The notes beneath the pieces were generated by a model. It was not told the origin of the DNA and made no database searches. It worked only from the letters and a program-made list of their open reading frames with translations. Below are positions 1 through 7,279 of a stretch of DNA of 7,790 nt, in pieces. How positions within the stretch are numbered: the stretch's first letter is position 1; each line of letters begins with the position of its first letter. This DNA comes from CAYWXV01 sp964462535 (lineage in GTDB: Bacteria > Bacteroidota > Ignavibacteria > OLB7), in assembly GCA_964462535.1 (NCBI GenBank), contig CAYWXV010000094.1, positions 1 to 7,790 on the forward strand, written 5' to 3'. The translations under genes and the position numbers were made by a program.

Positions 1-1608
1 CCCGAGATCCGCGCCGTCTGTCGCGATCGAGGCGTCGCATTTACCGAAGTCGACCTTCGCTGGGGATTGACGAAGGAAGAGGCGGAGGGGGGCGCGGTGG
101 TGTCGATCTGCCTCGATGAGATAGACCGATGTCGTCCGTACTTCATTGGCATACTCGGCGAACGGTATGGTTGGGTTCCCCCGGCCGACGCCACCGTCGA
201 CGAACGGCTGCTGGAGACCTATCCTTGGCTCGCTGATGCAGGCCGCCGTGGCGACAGCATCACCGAGATGGAGATTCACCATGGCGCACTGTCGGTGGAT
301 GCAAATGACGTCGAGGCGCATTTCTACTTCCGCGCCGCCAGCGCCAGTCCGCAGGAGTTCCGAGAGGGGGACGAGGATCGCCGCACGAAGCTCGTTGGTC
401 TTAAGGACGCGATTCGCGCGAGCAGTCATCCCGTGCGTGAGAACTTCAGTTCGGCCGAGGAGCTGGGTGATTGGATCCGGGAGGACCTTCTCCGAACAAT
501 CGATGAGCGGTTCCCCGTTGAGTCTGCGCCGAGCGAACAGGAACGTGAGCGGGCGGCCCACGACGCATTCGCTCGTACGCGGCGGCAGGCGTACGTGCCG
601 GATGAGTCGACGGTGCAGCAACTCGAATCGCTGGTGGCATCCGGAACGCAGACGATCTGCGTCATGGCCCCTTCAGGTACCGGCAAGAGTGCACTACTGG
701 CCTTTTGGGCTCACGAGCATCGACACCTGCATCCGGAGACACTCGTCGTGGAGCACTACGTGGGAGCAACCGATTCGGCGCAGGATCACGTTGGGCTGAT
801 GCTTCGTGTGATAAACGAGATCCGCGCGCTCTACGATGTACAGCAGGAGCCGCCGGACACCGCCGACTCTATCGAACGCGACTTCCCAGCATGGCTTGCC
901 TACGCACGTGGTCGGACCCTCGTTCTCGTTATTGATGCCGTCAATCAGCTGCCTGGGCATGCTGCCGAACTGCACTGGCTGCCGGCGTTCATTCCGCCTG
1001 ACGTTCGCATCGTTATTTCCACGACCGAGGGACCATCGCTCAATGCGCTTCGCGAGCGCGACTTCACCATGCTCGAGGTGCACCCGCTCAGTGAATCGCA
1101 GCGGGCAACGGTGATTGAACGATTCCTGAGCGACTATCGGAAGAGGCTCTCCCCCGAACAGTTGTCGCGCATAGTGGGCGACGACAAGAGCCGCAATCCG
1201 CTATTCCTGCGAACGGTGCTCGAGGAGCTCCGGATCTTTGGTGTCTTTGAACAGCTTGATGAGCGGATCGACTATTTCCTTGCGGCGACCGGACTCGACG
1301 ATCTTTTCCATCGCGTGCTCGAGCGGATGGAGACTGACTACGATCCGGAGCTCGTGCAGCAAACGATGATGTACATCTGGGCGGCGCGTGCGGGGTTGAC
1401 GGAGAGTGAGTTGCAAGACCTGCTCAATCTGGAACCCCCACTGGATGGAATGAGCGGACGCCGATTCGGCCGGCTCGATCTCTCTGCGTTCCTCATGGCA
1501 CTCGACTACCATCTGATGCGCAGCGCCGGCGTACTCAACTTCTTCCACGCCTACCTGCGTCGCGCGGTGGAGGATCGCTATCTGCTCAGCGAACAGGAGA
1601 CCGCGTAG
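1..1608 (+). CDS. DUF4062-NACHT NTPase, N-terminally cut by window edge (member 1, front half)
   Basis: This is a predicted STAND-type NTPase, probably cytoplasmic, likely the output and switch part of a receptor. The frame is open from base 1 to a TAG at 1606-1608 (535 visible residues). Comparison with the complete neighbour shows that about 27 N-terminal residues lie outside the window, so the TTG at 67 is not the start. Visible residues 1-65 are the DUF4062 core, with VDLRWG (17-22), CLDEIDRCRPYFIG (37-50) and GERYGWVP. A SITEMEIHHGAL segment follows at about 86-97. The P-loop APSGTGKS is at 223-230, the Walker B strand VLVIDAVNQL at 308-317 and a sensor-like VRIVISTT at about 335-342. 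A winged-helix-like region ends in FFHAYLRRAVEDRYL (514-528). The protein stops exactly where the neighbour continues into TPRs; those TPRs are the next gene here. DUF4062 is generally grouped with TIR-like folds and occurs in NPHP3- and TEP1-type proteins; the biological role is inferred. Confidence 0.9.
   Translation, partial: PEIRAVCRDRGVAFTEVDLRWGLTKEEAEGGAVVSICLDEIDRCRPYFIGILGERYGWVPPADATVDERLLETYPWLADAGRRGDSITEMEIHHGALSVDANDVEAHFYFRAASASPQEFREGDEDRRTKLVGLKDAIRASSHPVRENFSSAEELGDWIREDLLRTIDERFPVESAPSEQERERAAHDAFARTRRQAYVPDESTVQQLESLVASGTQTICVMAPSGTGKSALLAFWAHEHRHLHPETLVVEHYVGATDSAQDHVGLMLRVINEIRALYDVQQEPPDTADSIERDFPAWLAYARGRTLVLVIDAVNQLPGHAAELHWLPAFIPPDVRIVISTTEGPSLNALRERDFTMLEVHPLSESQRATVIERFLSDYRKRLSPEQLSRIVGDDKSRNPLFLRTVLEELRIFGVFEQLDERIDYFLAATGLDDLFHRVLERMETDYDPELVQQTMMYIWAARAGLTESELQDLLNLEPPLDGMSGRRFGRLDLSAFLMALDYHLMRSAGVLNFFHAYLRRAVEDRYLLSEQETA
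1595..1600 (+). promoter_or_regulatory. Shine-Dalgarno AGGAGA for the TPR gene
   Basis: AGGAGA lies inside the last codons of the DUF4062-NACHT gene, 11 bases before the GTG at 1612 and just ahead of the TAG at 1606-1608. This placement fits translational coupling: ribosomes finishing the first gene could re-initiate on the second. It decides for GTG 1612 over the in-frame ATG at 1642, which has only pyrimidine-rich sequence before it. It may also be fortuitous, since it overlaps coding sequence. Confidence 0.5.
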
Positions 1609-1611
1609 CCA

Positions 1612-3309
1612 GTGGAATGTCATGCGGTTGCGCTACCCCCTATGACCTCAACACATTCGAACACCGATCCCGCCCCACCGCGTCGACGCTATCGTCGGGA
1701 CGACGTGCACGGGCGGGTTGCGCGCTACTTCCTGTCGTTCATGTCGGGTAAACGAGACGTGCATCGCCGTCACGCGCACGAGGTGATCTATCAGCTTCGA
1801 AGCGCCGGAGCCGTGCACGAGCTCGCCGACACGCTTGCCCAGATATCGACGTTCAATGCCCTGTATGAGGACGAAACGCGCTATGTGGTCCTTGAATACT
1901 GGGCATGGCTCGGACCCGAGTTCGATTCAGTGGTGATGTATCGCCGGGGCCTCGATGACTTCGAATCGATCCACGGCGCTGACGCATCGACGCTGGCGCG
2001 ACTGGCCAACATGTTCGTCGACAACGGTCGGCTTGCCGGGGCGCTCGACCTCAGAGAGAGGCAACTGGCGCTGGCTCTCGCGTCCGGCAACAGCGCGGAA
2101 GAGGCTGAAGCGAGGCGGACGTACGGAAAGACCCTACATCTGGTCGGGGAGTACAAAGCCGCCGTCGACCAATTCCAACGTGCCTTACCTCTGTTCCGGG
2201 AACTTGGTGACGCGCGCGGTGTCGCTGCGACCGTAGGATATCTTGGCGGAACGTTTATGTACCTGGGAGAGCACGCGCGTGCCCTGGAGCAACTCGAAGA
2301 ACAGGCGCAATTGTGTCGCGAGCTCGGCGACATGCGGGGCGTGGCGCTTGCGAGCAGCCATCTCGGACAGTTGCTCCTGACACAGTCCAGATACGACGAA
2401 GCCCTTGAGCATCTGACGGCGGCCCGCGAGATCATGGTGCGCACCGGGAATCTCCTCGATCGCCTGATGATCGATGTGAATATCGGGAACATCCACTTCG
2501 GCCGACGCGAGTATACGCTCGCGCTCGAGTCGTACGACCGGGCCCGGAAAATCAGCGTTGAGCTGGGAGACCTTGTTGGAATGGCTCTCACTTCCGGGGG
2601 CATGGGCGTCACGTACCGAAGCCTCGGCCAACTCGAACGCGCTCACGAGCTGTTGACGGAAACCGAACGGATCTACACCGAGATCGGTGATCGCCAAGGC
2701 GCGGCGATCGCGGTCGGCAACCTCGGCTACCTGCACGCCGAGCGTGGAGATCATCAACGGGCGCTCGAGTCGTTCGACCGAGCAATGGCCGAGCATCGAG
2801 CCATCGGTTTCAGTCACGGCGTCGCAAACTGGCTCCCCGGGTCCGCCGATGTGCTCCTGGATGTATTGGACCAGGCAACCGTCGCTCCAGAGGCTCTGTT
2901 GCGCCACCTCGGTGTGCGAGCCGATTCCGACTGGCGACGCTGGATCGCCAAGCTGGCGCGGGACCGTGCAGAGGAGGGTCTGTCGCTGGCAAGTGACCTG
3001 TCTGCTTCCGGTGCGAAACAGCAGTGCGCGATAGCGCTGGCCCGGCTGGACGCGGTCGACGGATACCGTAGCGCCGCTGTTGACCGACTTCGTGATCTTC
3101 TGACTGCGGCCGGCACAGAAGCCGCCGCTGCTCCACTGCATTACTGGCTCTGGAAGTTTGGTGACGAAGAATCCGAGCGACGCCACCACGCCGCCGCCGC
3201 TCTTCGAGCCTTCGATATCCTGTACGATCAGACCCCCCTACCCCGGATGGCGCGGCGGATCGACGAGCTTCGTGAATTCATCCGGCGACCAGCTCCAGAC
3301 GCTCGGTGA
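1612..3309 (+). CDS. Stand-alone TPR protein (member 1, sensor half)
   Basis: This 565-residue protein is probably cytoplasmic and is likely the ligand- or partner-binding half of a split receptor. Residues 1-30 are a low-complexity linker rich in Pro, Thr and Arg. Residues 31-118 match the region between NACHT and TPRs of the fused neighbour (ARYF against LADFF; VLEYW against VLQYW). Seven TPR units of exactly 40 residues run from 119 to 398, with the GxxxxAL turn recurring at 139, 179, 219, 259, 299, 339 and 379 and the ELGD joint typical of TPR_12/LGN-like repeats. Residues 399-565 form a helical cap containing LHYWLWKFG (509-517), which matches LHYALWKLG in the neighbour. The gene is in the same frame as the upstream gene, three bases after its TAG, and GTG 1612 is chosen for its Shine-Dalgarno. 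An alternative start is ATG 1642 (555 residues). It could instead be the tail of one gene broken by a nonsense mutation, but the reading frame is intact throughout. Confidence 0.85.
   Translation: MECHAVALPPMTSTHSNTDPAPPRRRYRRDDVHGRVARYFLSFMSGKRDVHRRHAHEVIYQLRSAGAVHELADTLAQISTFNALYEDETRYVVLEYWAWLGPEFDSVVMYRRGLDDFESIHGADASTLARLANMFVDNGRLAGALDLRERQLALALASGNSAEEAEARRTYGKTLHLVGEYKAAVDQFQRALPLFRELGDARGVAATVGYLGGTFMYLGEHARALEQLEEQAQLCRELGDMRGVALASSHLGQLLLTQSRYDEALEHLTAAREIMVRTGNLLDRLMIDVNIGNIHFGRREYTLALESYDRARKISVELGDLVGMALTSGGMGVTYRSLGQLERAHELLTETERIYTEIGDRQGAAIAVGNLGYLHAERGDHQRALESFDRAMAEHRAIGFSHGVANWLPGSADVLLDVLDQATVAPEALLRHLGVRADSDWRRWIAKLARDRAEEGLSLASDLSASGAKQQCAIALARLDAVDGYRSAAVDRLRDLLTAAGTEAAAAPLHYWLWKFGDEESERRHHAAAALRAFDILYDQTPLPRMARRIDELREFIRRPAPDAR
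1966..2805 (+). repeat. Seven 120-bp units encoding TPRs
   Basis: These 840 bases encode seven consecutive 40-residue tetratricopeptide units without any length variation. Units share an approximate consensus of LG..Y...G.Y..AL......A..I...LGD. At DNA level the units are clearly diverged, so the array looks old and shows no sign of recent slippage. The first unit is the least regular and aligns with the degenerate first unit of the neighbouring array. Confidence 0.85.
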
Positions 3310-3612
3310 TCCATCTTCAATCAACGGATGAACGATATTCCTGACCGCCAGCGGGCACGGCCGACGGTTCCAACATGAGGAGAGTGAAACGGTGTCCGCA
3401 AATCGCATTGCTTGAACGCGCGTGGGAAACGACGCTCGTAACGGTAGTGGCACCAACTCTCATCCATCTCGATCATACGCGTGTGGTCGTCCGTAGGGTG
3501 GGCATCCCGAATCGCATGCGCCCGCTGTTCAACCACGCCGCAAGTCTGCGACGTGCGCAATGGATCTACCCGGCCTTGTGCGTCAAGCATCTGCCTGGTT
3601 AGTACCTTCTCT
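3310..3612 (+). other. Intergenic region, no convincing gene
   Basis: This spacer lies between the TPR gene and the second array member. No U-tract terminator, tRNA or clear sigma-70 promoter is seen. It contains GAGGAGAG at 3377-3384, which looks like a Shine-Dalgarno and sits 7 bases before GTG 3392, but that frame closes after seven codons (TGA 3413-3415). A 75-codon open frame (3375-3602) spans it but has no recognisable features and no upstream ribosome site. A perfect 8-base palindrome CGCATGCG is at 3513-3520; in G+C-rich DNA this may be chance. Confidence 0.5.
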
Positions 3613-3637
3613 ACTCCCCATTCCCAATTCCGTCCCC
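3613..3637 (+). promoter_or_regulatory. Conserved pyrimidine-rich leader before member 2
   Basis: The 25 bases before GTG 3638 contain ACTCCCCA (3613-3620) and AATTCC (3626-3631). The same blocks occur in the same order and with the same internal spacing before the ATG of the third member, although the flanking spacers do not obviously align. No purine-rich Shine-Dalgarno is present. It may be a promoter with its -10 near CAATTC and a very short or absent 5' leader, or a regulator or translation site. The conservation is seen; the function is inferred. Confidence 0.4.
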
Positions 3638-6600
3638 GTGAACGAACTCCGCGTCTTCATCTCCTCAACATTCCGCGACCTGCAGGAAGAGCGCGAGCAT
3701 TTGGTGAAGAAGATCTTTCCGGAGATCCGTGCGTTGTGTCGCGATAGGGGTATCACGTTTACGGAGGTGGATCTGCGGTGGGGATTGACGGACGAAGAGG
3801 GGACGCTCGGTCGCATAGTACGAACGTGTCTAGAGGAGATCGACCGATGCCGTCCGTATTTCATCGGAATCACCGGAGAGCGGTACGGATACGTTCCGGA
3901 TGTGGTCGAGATCTACAAGGATGCCGAACTCTTGAAGAAGTATCCGTGGATAGAGGATGCGTCGATGCAGGGAGCGAGCATCATTGACCTGGAGTTTCGA
4001 CACGCAGCCTTGAACGCACACGCTGATGATTCCCATGCGAATTCGGGGGCGGAGGCGCGGGACGGGGGAGCGCTGTTCTTCTTCCGTCGGGCACGGTACG
4101 GTGACATGGGTACGGTCGACAAGAACGAACGTGATGCTCTCGAACGACTTCAAATCAGAGTGCGCGATGCCGGGCTTCCGGTGTGGGAGTTTCGCGATTC
4201 AGCATCGCTTGGCGAACTCGTCTATGATGAGCTCCGACGGATACTTGATCGCGATTTCCTTGACGCTGTGCCCCCCACGGAGCTGCAGCAGGAACGGATG
4301 CGGCATGAGGCGTTCGCCGCCAGTCGCCGTCGCGCCTACATTCCGAACACAGAGTACCTGAACGAACTGAATACGTGGCTGCAGGATGACACGTCGTTGC
4401 CACTCGTTCTCTATGCAGAGAGTGGGTCCGGTAAGAGCTCCCTCGTTTCGTTCTGGTGTCAGCAGTTGAGACGACGGCACCCAGATCTCTTTGTCGTGGA
4501 GCATTATGTCGGGATCGGCGCAGGGGATGCAGATCACCTGGGGATCATTCGACACGTGATGGAAGAGATCAAGGAGAGATGCGAACGGACGGAGGAGATT
4601 CCGACAAGCGCGGATGAGCTGGAGCGGAGTTTTGCGAACTGGTTGGGGTACACGGTTGGACGTCGCATGCTTCTGGTAATCGACGGCATCAATCAACTTA
4701 GCGGTCACGCACTCGAATTGCATTGGCTCCCCCCTGTAATGCCCCCGGGCGTCGATCTCATCATCACCAGCACGGTCGAACAGACGCTTGTGGATCTTCG
4801 CCAGCGTGGCTGGTACGAGCTGGCTATGCAGCCGCTGAAAGAACGCGAGCGTGAGGGTGTCATAGTTCGCTACCTGTCCGAATTCCACAAGGCATTGTCG
4901 ACTGATCAGGTGGAGCGGATTTCGGAAGACATGAAGTGCGCGCATCCCCTCTTTCTCCGAACCCTGCTCGAGGAGCTTCGTCTTGACAGCAGTCACGAAC
5001 GGCTGGACGAACGAATCACCGCCTATCTGCGTACCTCTGGTACCGAGGATCTCTTTCAGCGCGTTCTGGAGAGAATGGAGGACGACTACTCGACACGGTC
5101 CGTTCGAGATGTAATGACGCTATTGTGGTGCAGCCGCGACGGATTGAACGAAGACGACCTCCAGGCGATGACTGGTCTATCGCGACTGAAGCTGGCCACT
5201 ATGATCGGGGGATTGGATTATCATCTTGTGCGGAAGAATGGACTGCTCACGTTCTTCCATGACTATTTGCGACGTGCAGTCGAGAAGAGATATCTCGGCG
5301 CTCTCCGGGCGCGTCAGGAACGCTATCGTCTTCTCGCCGATTTCTTCGAGGCTGCCGAACCCACACTTCGTTCGACTCACGAGACACTACATGCGTTGTC
5401 CGAACTTGCGGATCAGCAGGGACTCTATCGCGTGCTTTCCAGCGTTGACCGGTTCCCGGAGTTGTGGAAGGCCAGTCAGACGGACGTCCTTCAATACTGG
5501 GCTACGACGGAGACATCCGCGATCATCGCCACCTACAGGACGGCCGTTGACCGGTGGCAAGAACAGGAGAGAAGTCCGGACAGACGGTTGGTTGTCTTCC
5601 GCTCGGTGGCCGGACTGTTCTACCGGCTGCGAGCATGGAGCGAGGCGGAGACCTGGTATGGCGACGCCGAGAGAATCGCGAGTCAGTTGGCTGATCCTTC
5701 CACCCTTGCTGCTATTAATACCATTCGAGGAAGCATCGAATACCATCGGGGCAACTATGACAATGCGCTCGACCGGTTCGATGCGTGCGAAATCGTGGCC
5801 CGCGAGCTCAACGATATCCGAACCCTGACGGAATGCGTCGCGACTCGCGCGCACATCTATGTTGAACGCGGCATGTTCGACAAGGCAATGGAGTGTGCGC
5901 TGGAGCAGAATCGAATAGCGGTAGAGTCGGGTGATAGGGTGTTGATCGCGCGGGCACTGGGAGCCATCGGGGACGTCCACAATGCCCGCGGAGAATACAA
6001 GGAGGCCCTGGAGTGGCTGGAACGGAAGTTGGCTATGGTGACGGAGCTTGGCGACAGGCTGAATGCTGGCATCACCGATAGCAACAGGGGAATAGCATTA
6101 GCGAACCTCGGAGACTACCCTCAGGCGATGGAGTGTTTCAATCGTCTGGAAGACATTGCCCGTCAACTCGGCGATCAAGTCGCGCTCTCCACGGCAATAG
6201 GGAATCGTGGTCGCGTCCTCGAGTCGCAAGGGGACTATCAGAGTGCGATGGCGTGCTTCATACGACAAGAGGAGATTGCCCGAGAACTTGGCGATCGTTC
6301 AACGCTATGCCGGGCTGTAGGGAGCAAGGGAATGATGTACCATGAGAACGGAGAATCCGCCAAGGCGCTCGAATGCTACAATGAGCAGGAGGCGATCGCG
6401 AGAGAGCTTGAATCTCCACTGCAACTCGCGCATGCAATCGGCAACCGGGGCGCAGCCCTAATGGGGGTCGGGGAGTACGAGGCCGCCCTTGCGTGCTTTG
6501 CCGAGCAGGAATCCATCGCGCGCACGCTTGGACGGCTTCAGGTCATTGGGCTTGCTATCGGGAATCGTGGGGTTGTACACGCACGGCGTGGAGAGTTCGA

Positions 6601-7279
6601 ATTCGCTATGCAATGTTTTGTCGAGGCGGAGGAGTACTCCGTCGCCGCCGGCAGCCAGCACGACATTGCCAACGCGATTGGCAATCGTGGTACAATGTTT
6701 CGTACGCAGGGGAACTACGATCAAGCTCTCGCTTGCTTTTTCGATGCGATCGAACGACACAGACGGCTGGGAACCCCGCAGTATCTAGCTGCGTGGTTGA
6801 GTAACTCGGCCCGCTGTCTTCTGAACCTTGCCGACGCAGGGGGAGAGATGCCGCAGAATCTGGCGGACTATATCGCCGAGCCCGGGGCAGATTCCTCCGA
6901 CACGAATGCAAACTGGCGTGCGGCAGCCCTTCGGAAGGCTCGTGTGCAGGCCGAAGAGTGTCATACGCTTGCGCGTGCATTGTCGAACTCGGAGCGAGCG
7001 TTTGATGCTCGCTTTCTCCTGGCGTCGATTACGGCGGCTGAAGGAGACGTACCTACCGGCATTTCTCACATGCAGGATATACTGCGCGAATGCGACGGAC
7101 GTGCGTCGTCGCTCCTACTCGATGAACAGAGGGCCGATCTGCACTATGCGCTCTGGAAGCTCGGGGCAACTGATGATGACCATCGCACATCCGCGATCCA
7201 ACTGTACCAATCGCTCCTGGCGCGCGCCCCTTCGTTTGAATATCGCGAGCGAATCGAGGAGCTGACGGCGGAGACGTAG
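3638..7279 (+). CDS. DUF4062-NACHT-TPR fusion protein (member 2, complete)
   Basis: This complete 1213-residue predicted STAND-type NTPase is probably cytoplasmic, with no signal peptide or membrane segment. DUF4062 spans about 3-90: RVFISSTFRDLQ (5-16), VDLRWG (44-49), CLEEIDRCRPYFIG (64-77), GERYGYVP (80-87), then SIIDLEFRHA (114-123). A roughly 20-residue Asp/Ala/Gly-rich insert (about 127-145) is absent from member 1. NACHT: P-loop AESGSGKS (260-267), Walker B LLVIDGINQL (345-354), IITSTVE (375-381). The winged-helix-like part ends in FFHDYLRRAVEKRYL (539-553). Ten 40-residue TPR units run from 645 to 1044, the first degenerate. The cap includes LHYALWKLG (1168-1176). Start: GTG 3638 corresponds to the ATG of member 3, which has an in-frame TAA just upstream, so the ATG at 3560 is a fortuitous 26-codon extension. 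No Shine-Dalgarno is seen. The likely function is a receptor-switch-effector protein; ligand and output are unknown. Confidence 0.93.
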   Translation: MNELRVFISSTFRDLQEEREHLVKKIFPEIRALCRDRGITFTEVDLRWGLTDEEGTLGRIVRTCLEEIDRCRPYFIGITGERYGYVPDVVEIYKDAELLKKYPWIEDASMQGASIIDLEFRHAALNAHADDSHANSGAEARDGGALFFFRRARYGDMGTVDKNERDALERLQIRVRDAGLPVWEFRDSASLGELVYDELRRILDRDFLDAVPPTELQQERMRHEAFAASRRRAYIPNTEYLNELNTWLQDDTSLPLVLYAESGSGKSSLVSFWCQQLRRRHPDLFVVEHYVGIGAGDADHLGIIRHVMEEIKERCERTEEIPTSADELERSFANWLGYTVGRRMLLVIDGINQLSGHALELHWLPPVMPPGVDLIITSTVEQTLVDLRQRGWYELAMQPLKEREREGVIVRYLSEFHKALSTDQVERISEDMKCAHPLFLRTLLEELRLDSSHERLDERITAYLRTSGTEDLFQRVLERMEDDYSTRSVRDVMTLLWCSRDGLNEDDLQAMTGLSRLKLATMIGGLDYHLVRKNGLLTFFHDYLRRAVEKRYLGALRARQERYRLLADFFEAAEPTLRSTHETLHALSELADQQGLYRVLSSVDRFPELWKASQTDVLQYWATTETSAIIATYRTAVDRWQEQERSPDRRLVVFRSVAGLFYRLRAWSEAETWYGDAERIASQLADPSTLAAINTIRGSIEYHRGNYDNALDRFDACEIVARELNDIRTLTECVATRAHIYVERGMFDKAMECALEQNRIAVESGDRVLIARALGAIGDVHNARGEYKEALEWLERKLAMVTELGDRLNAGITDSNRGIALANLGDYPQAMECFNRLEDIARQLGDQVALSTAIGNRGRVLESQGDYQSAMACFIRQEEIARELGDRSTLCRAVGSKGMMYHENGESAKALECYNEQEAIARELESPLQLAHAIGNRGAALMGVGEYEAALACFAEQESIARTLGRLQVIGLAIGNRGVVHARRGEFEFAMQCFVEAEEYSVAAGSQHDIANAIGNRGTMFRTQGNYDQALACFFDAIERHRRLGTPQYLAAWLSNSARCLLNLADAGGEMPQNLADYIAEPGADSSDTNANWRAAALRKARVQAEECHTLARALSNSERAFDARFLLASITAAEGDVPTGISHMQDILRECDGRASSLLLDEQRADLHYALWKLGATDDDHRTSAIQLYQSLLARAPSFEYRERIEELTAET
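5570..6769 (+). repeat. Ten 120-bp units encoding TPRs
   Basis: These 1200 bases encode ten 40-residue units in strict register; the last nine have the GxYxxAL turn at codons starting 5750, 5870, 5990, 6110, 6230, 6350, 6470, 6590 and 6710. Later units are more alike than earlier ones: AIGNRG recurs at the same place in four of the last five, and the fifth has AVGSKG. Similarity is partly visible in DNA (GGxAATCGTGG at the matching place in several units), which fits duplication within the array. There are three more units than in member 1. Confidence 0.88.

Noticed and set aside
67..69. TTG at 67 as the start of member 1
   Set aside because: The frame is open to base 1 and the upstream 22 residues match the DUF4062 core of member 2, so the gene begins outside the window.
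1600..1650. Frameshift as the cause of the member 1 split
   Set aside because: Both halves are in the same frame; only a single TAG separates them.
2185..3189. Long minus-strand open frame of 334 codons opposite the TPR gene
   Set aside because: It is antisense to a clearly homologous repeat protein. Long shadow frames are common opposite G+C-rich genes, and it has no recognisable domain.
3321..3590. 89-codon minus-strand open frame in the first spacer
   Set aside because: It has no domain or start signal, and its composition looks like translated spacer.
3375..3602. 75-codon plus-strand open frame in the first spacer
   Set aside because: It has no recognisable motif and no ribosome site upstream of its ATG, and it overlaps the upstream extension region of member 2. 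Open frames of this size are expected by chance at this G+C.
3560..3637. ATG at 3560 as the start of member 2, adding 26 residues
   Set aside because: The family homology begins exactly at the GTG at 3638, and member 3 starts at the matching place with a TAA just upstream. The extra residues match nothing in the other member and have no ribosome site.
5570..6769. CRISPR-like or satellite repeat from the 120-bp periodicity
   Set aside because: The period is exactly 40 codons, in frame inside a gene, and the units encode TPRs with diverged sequence.
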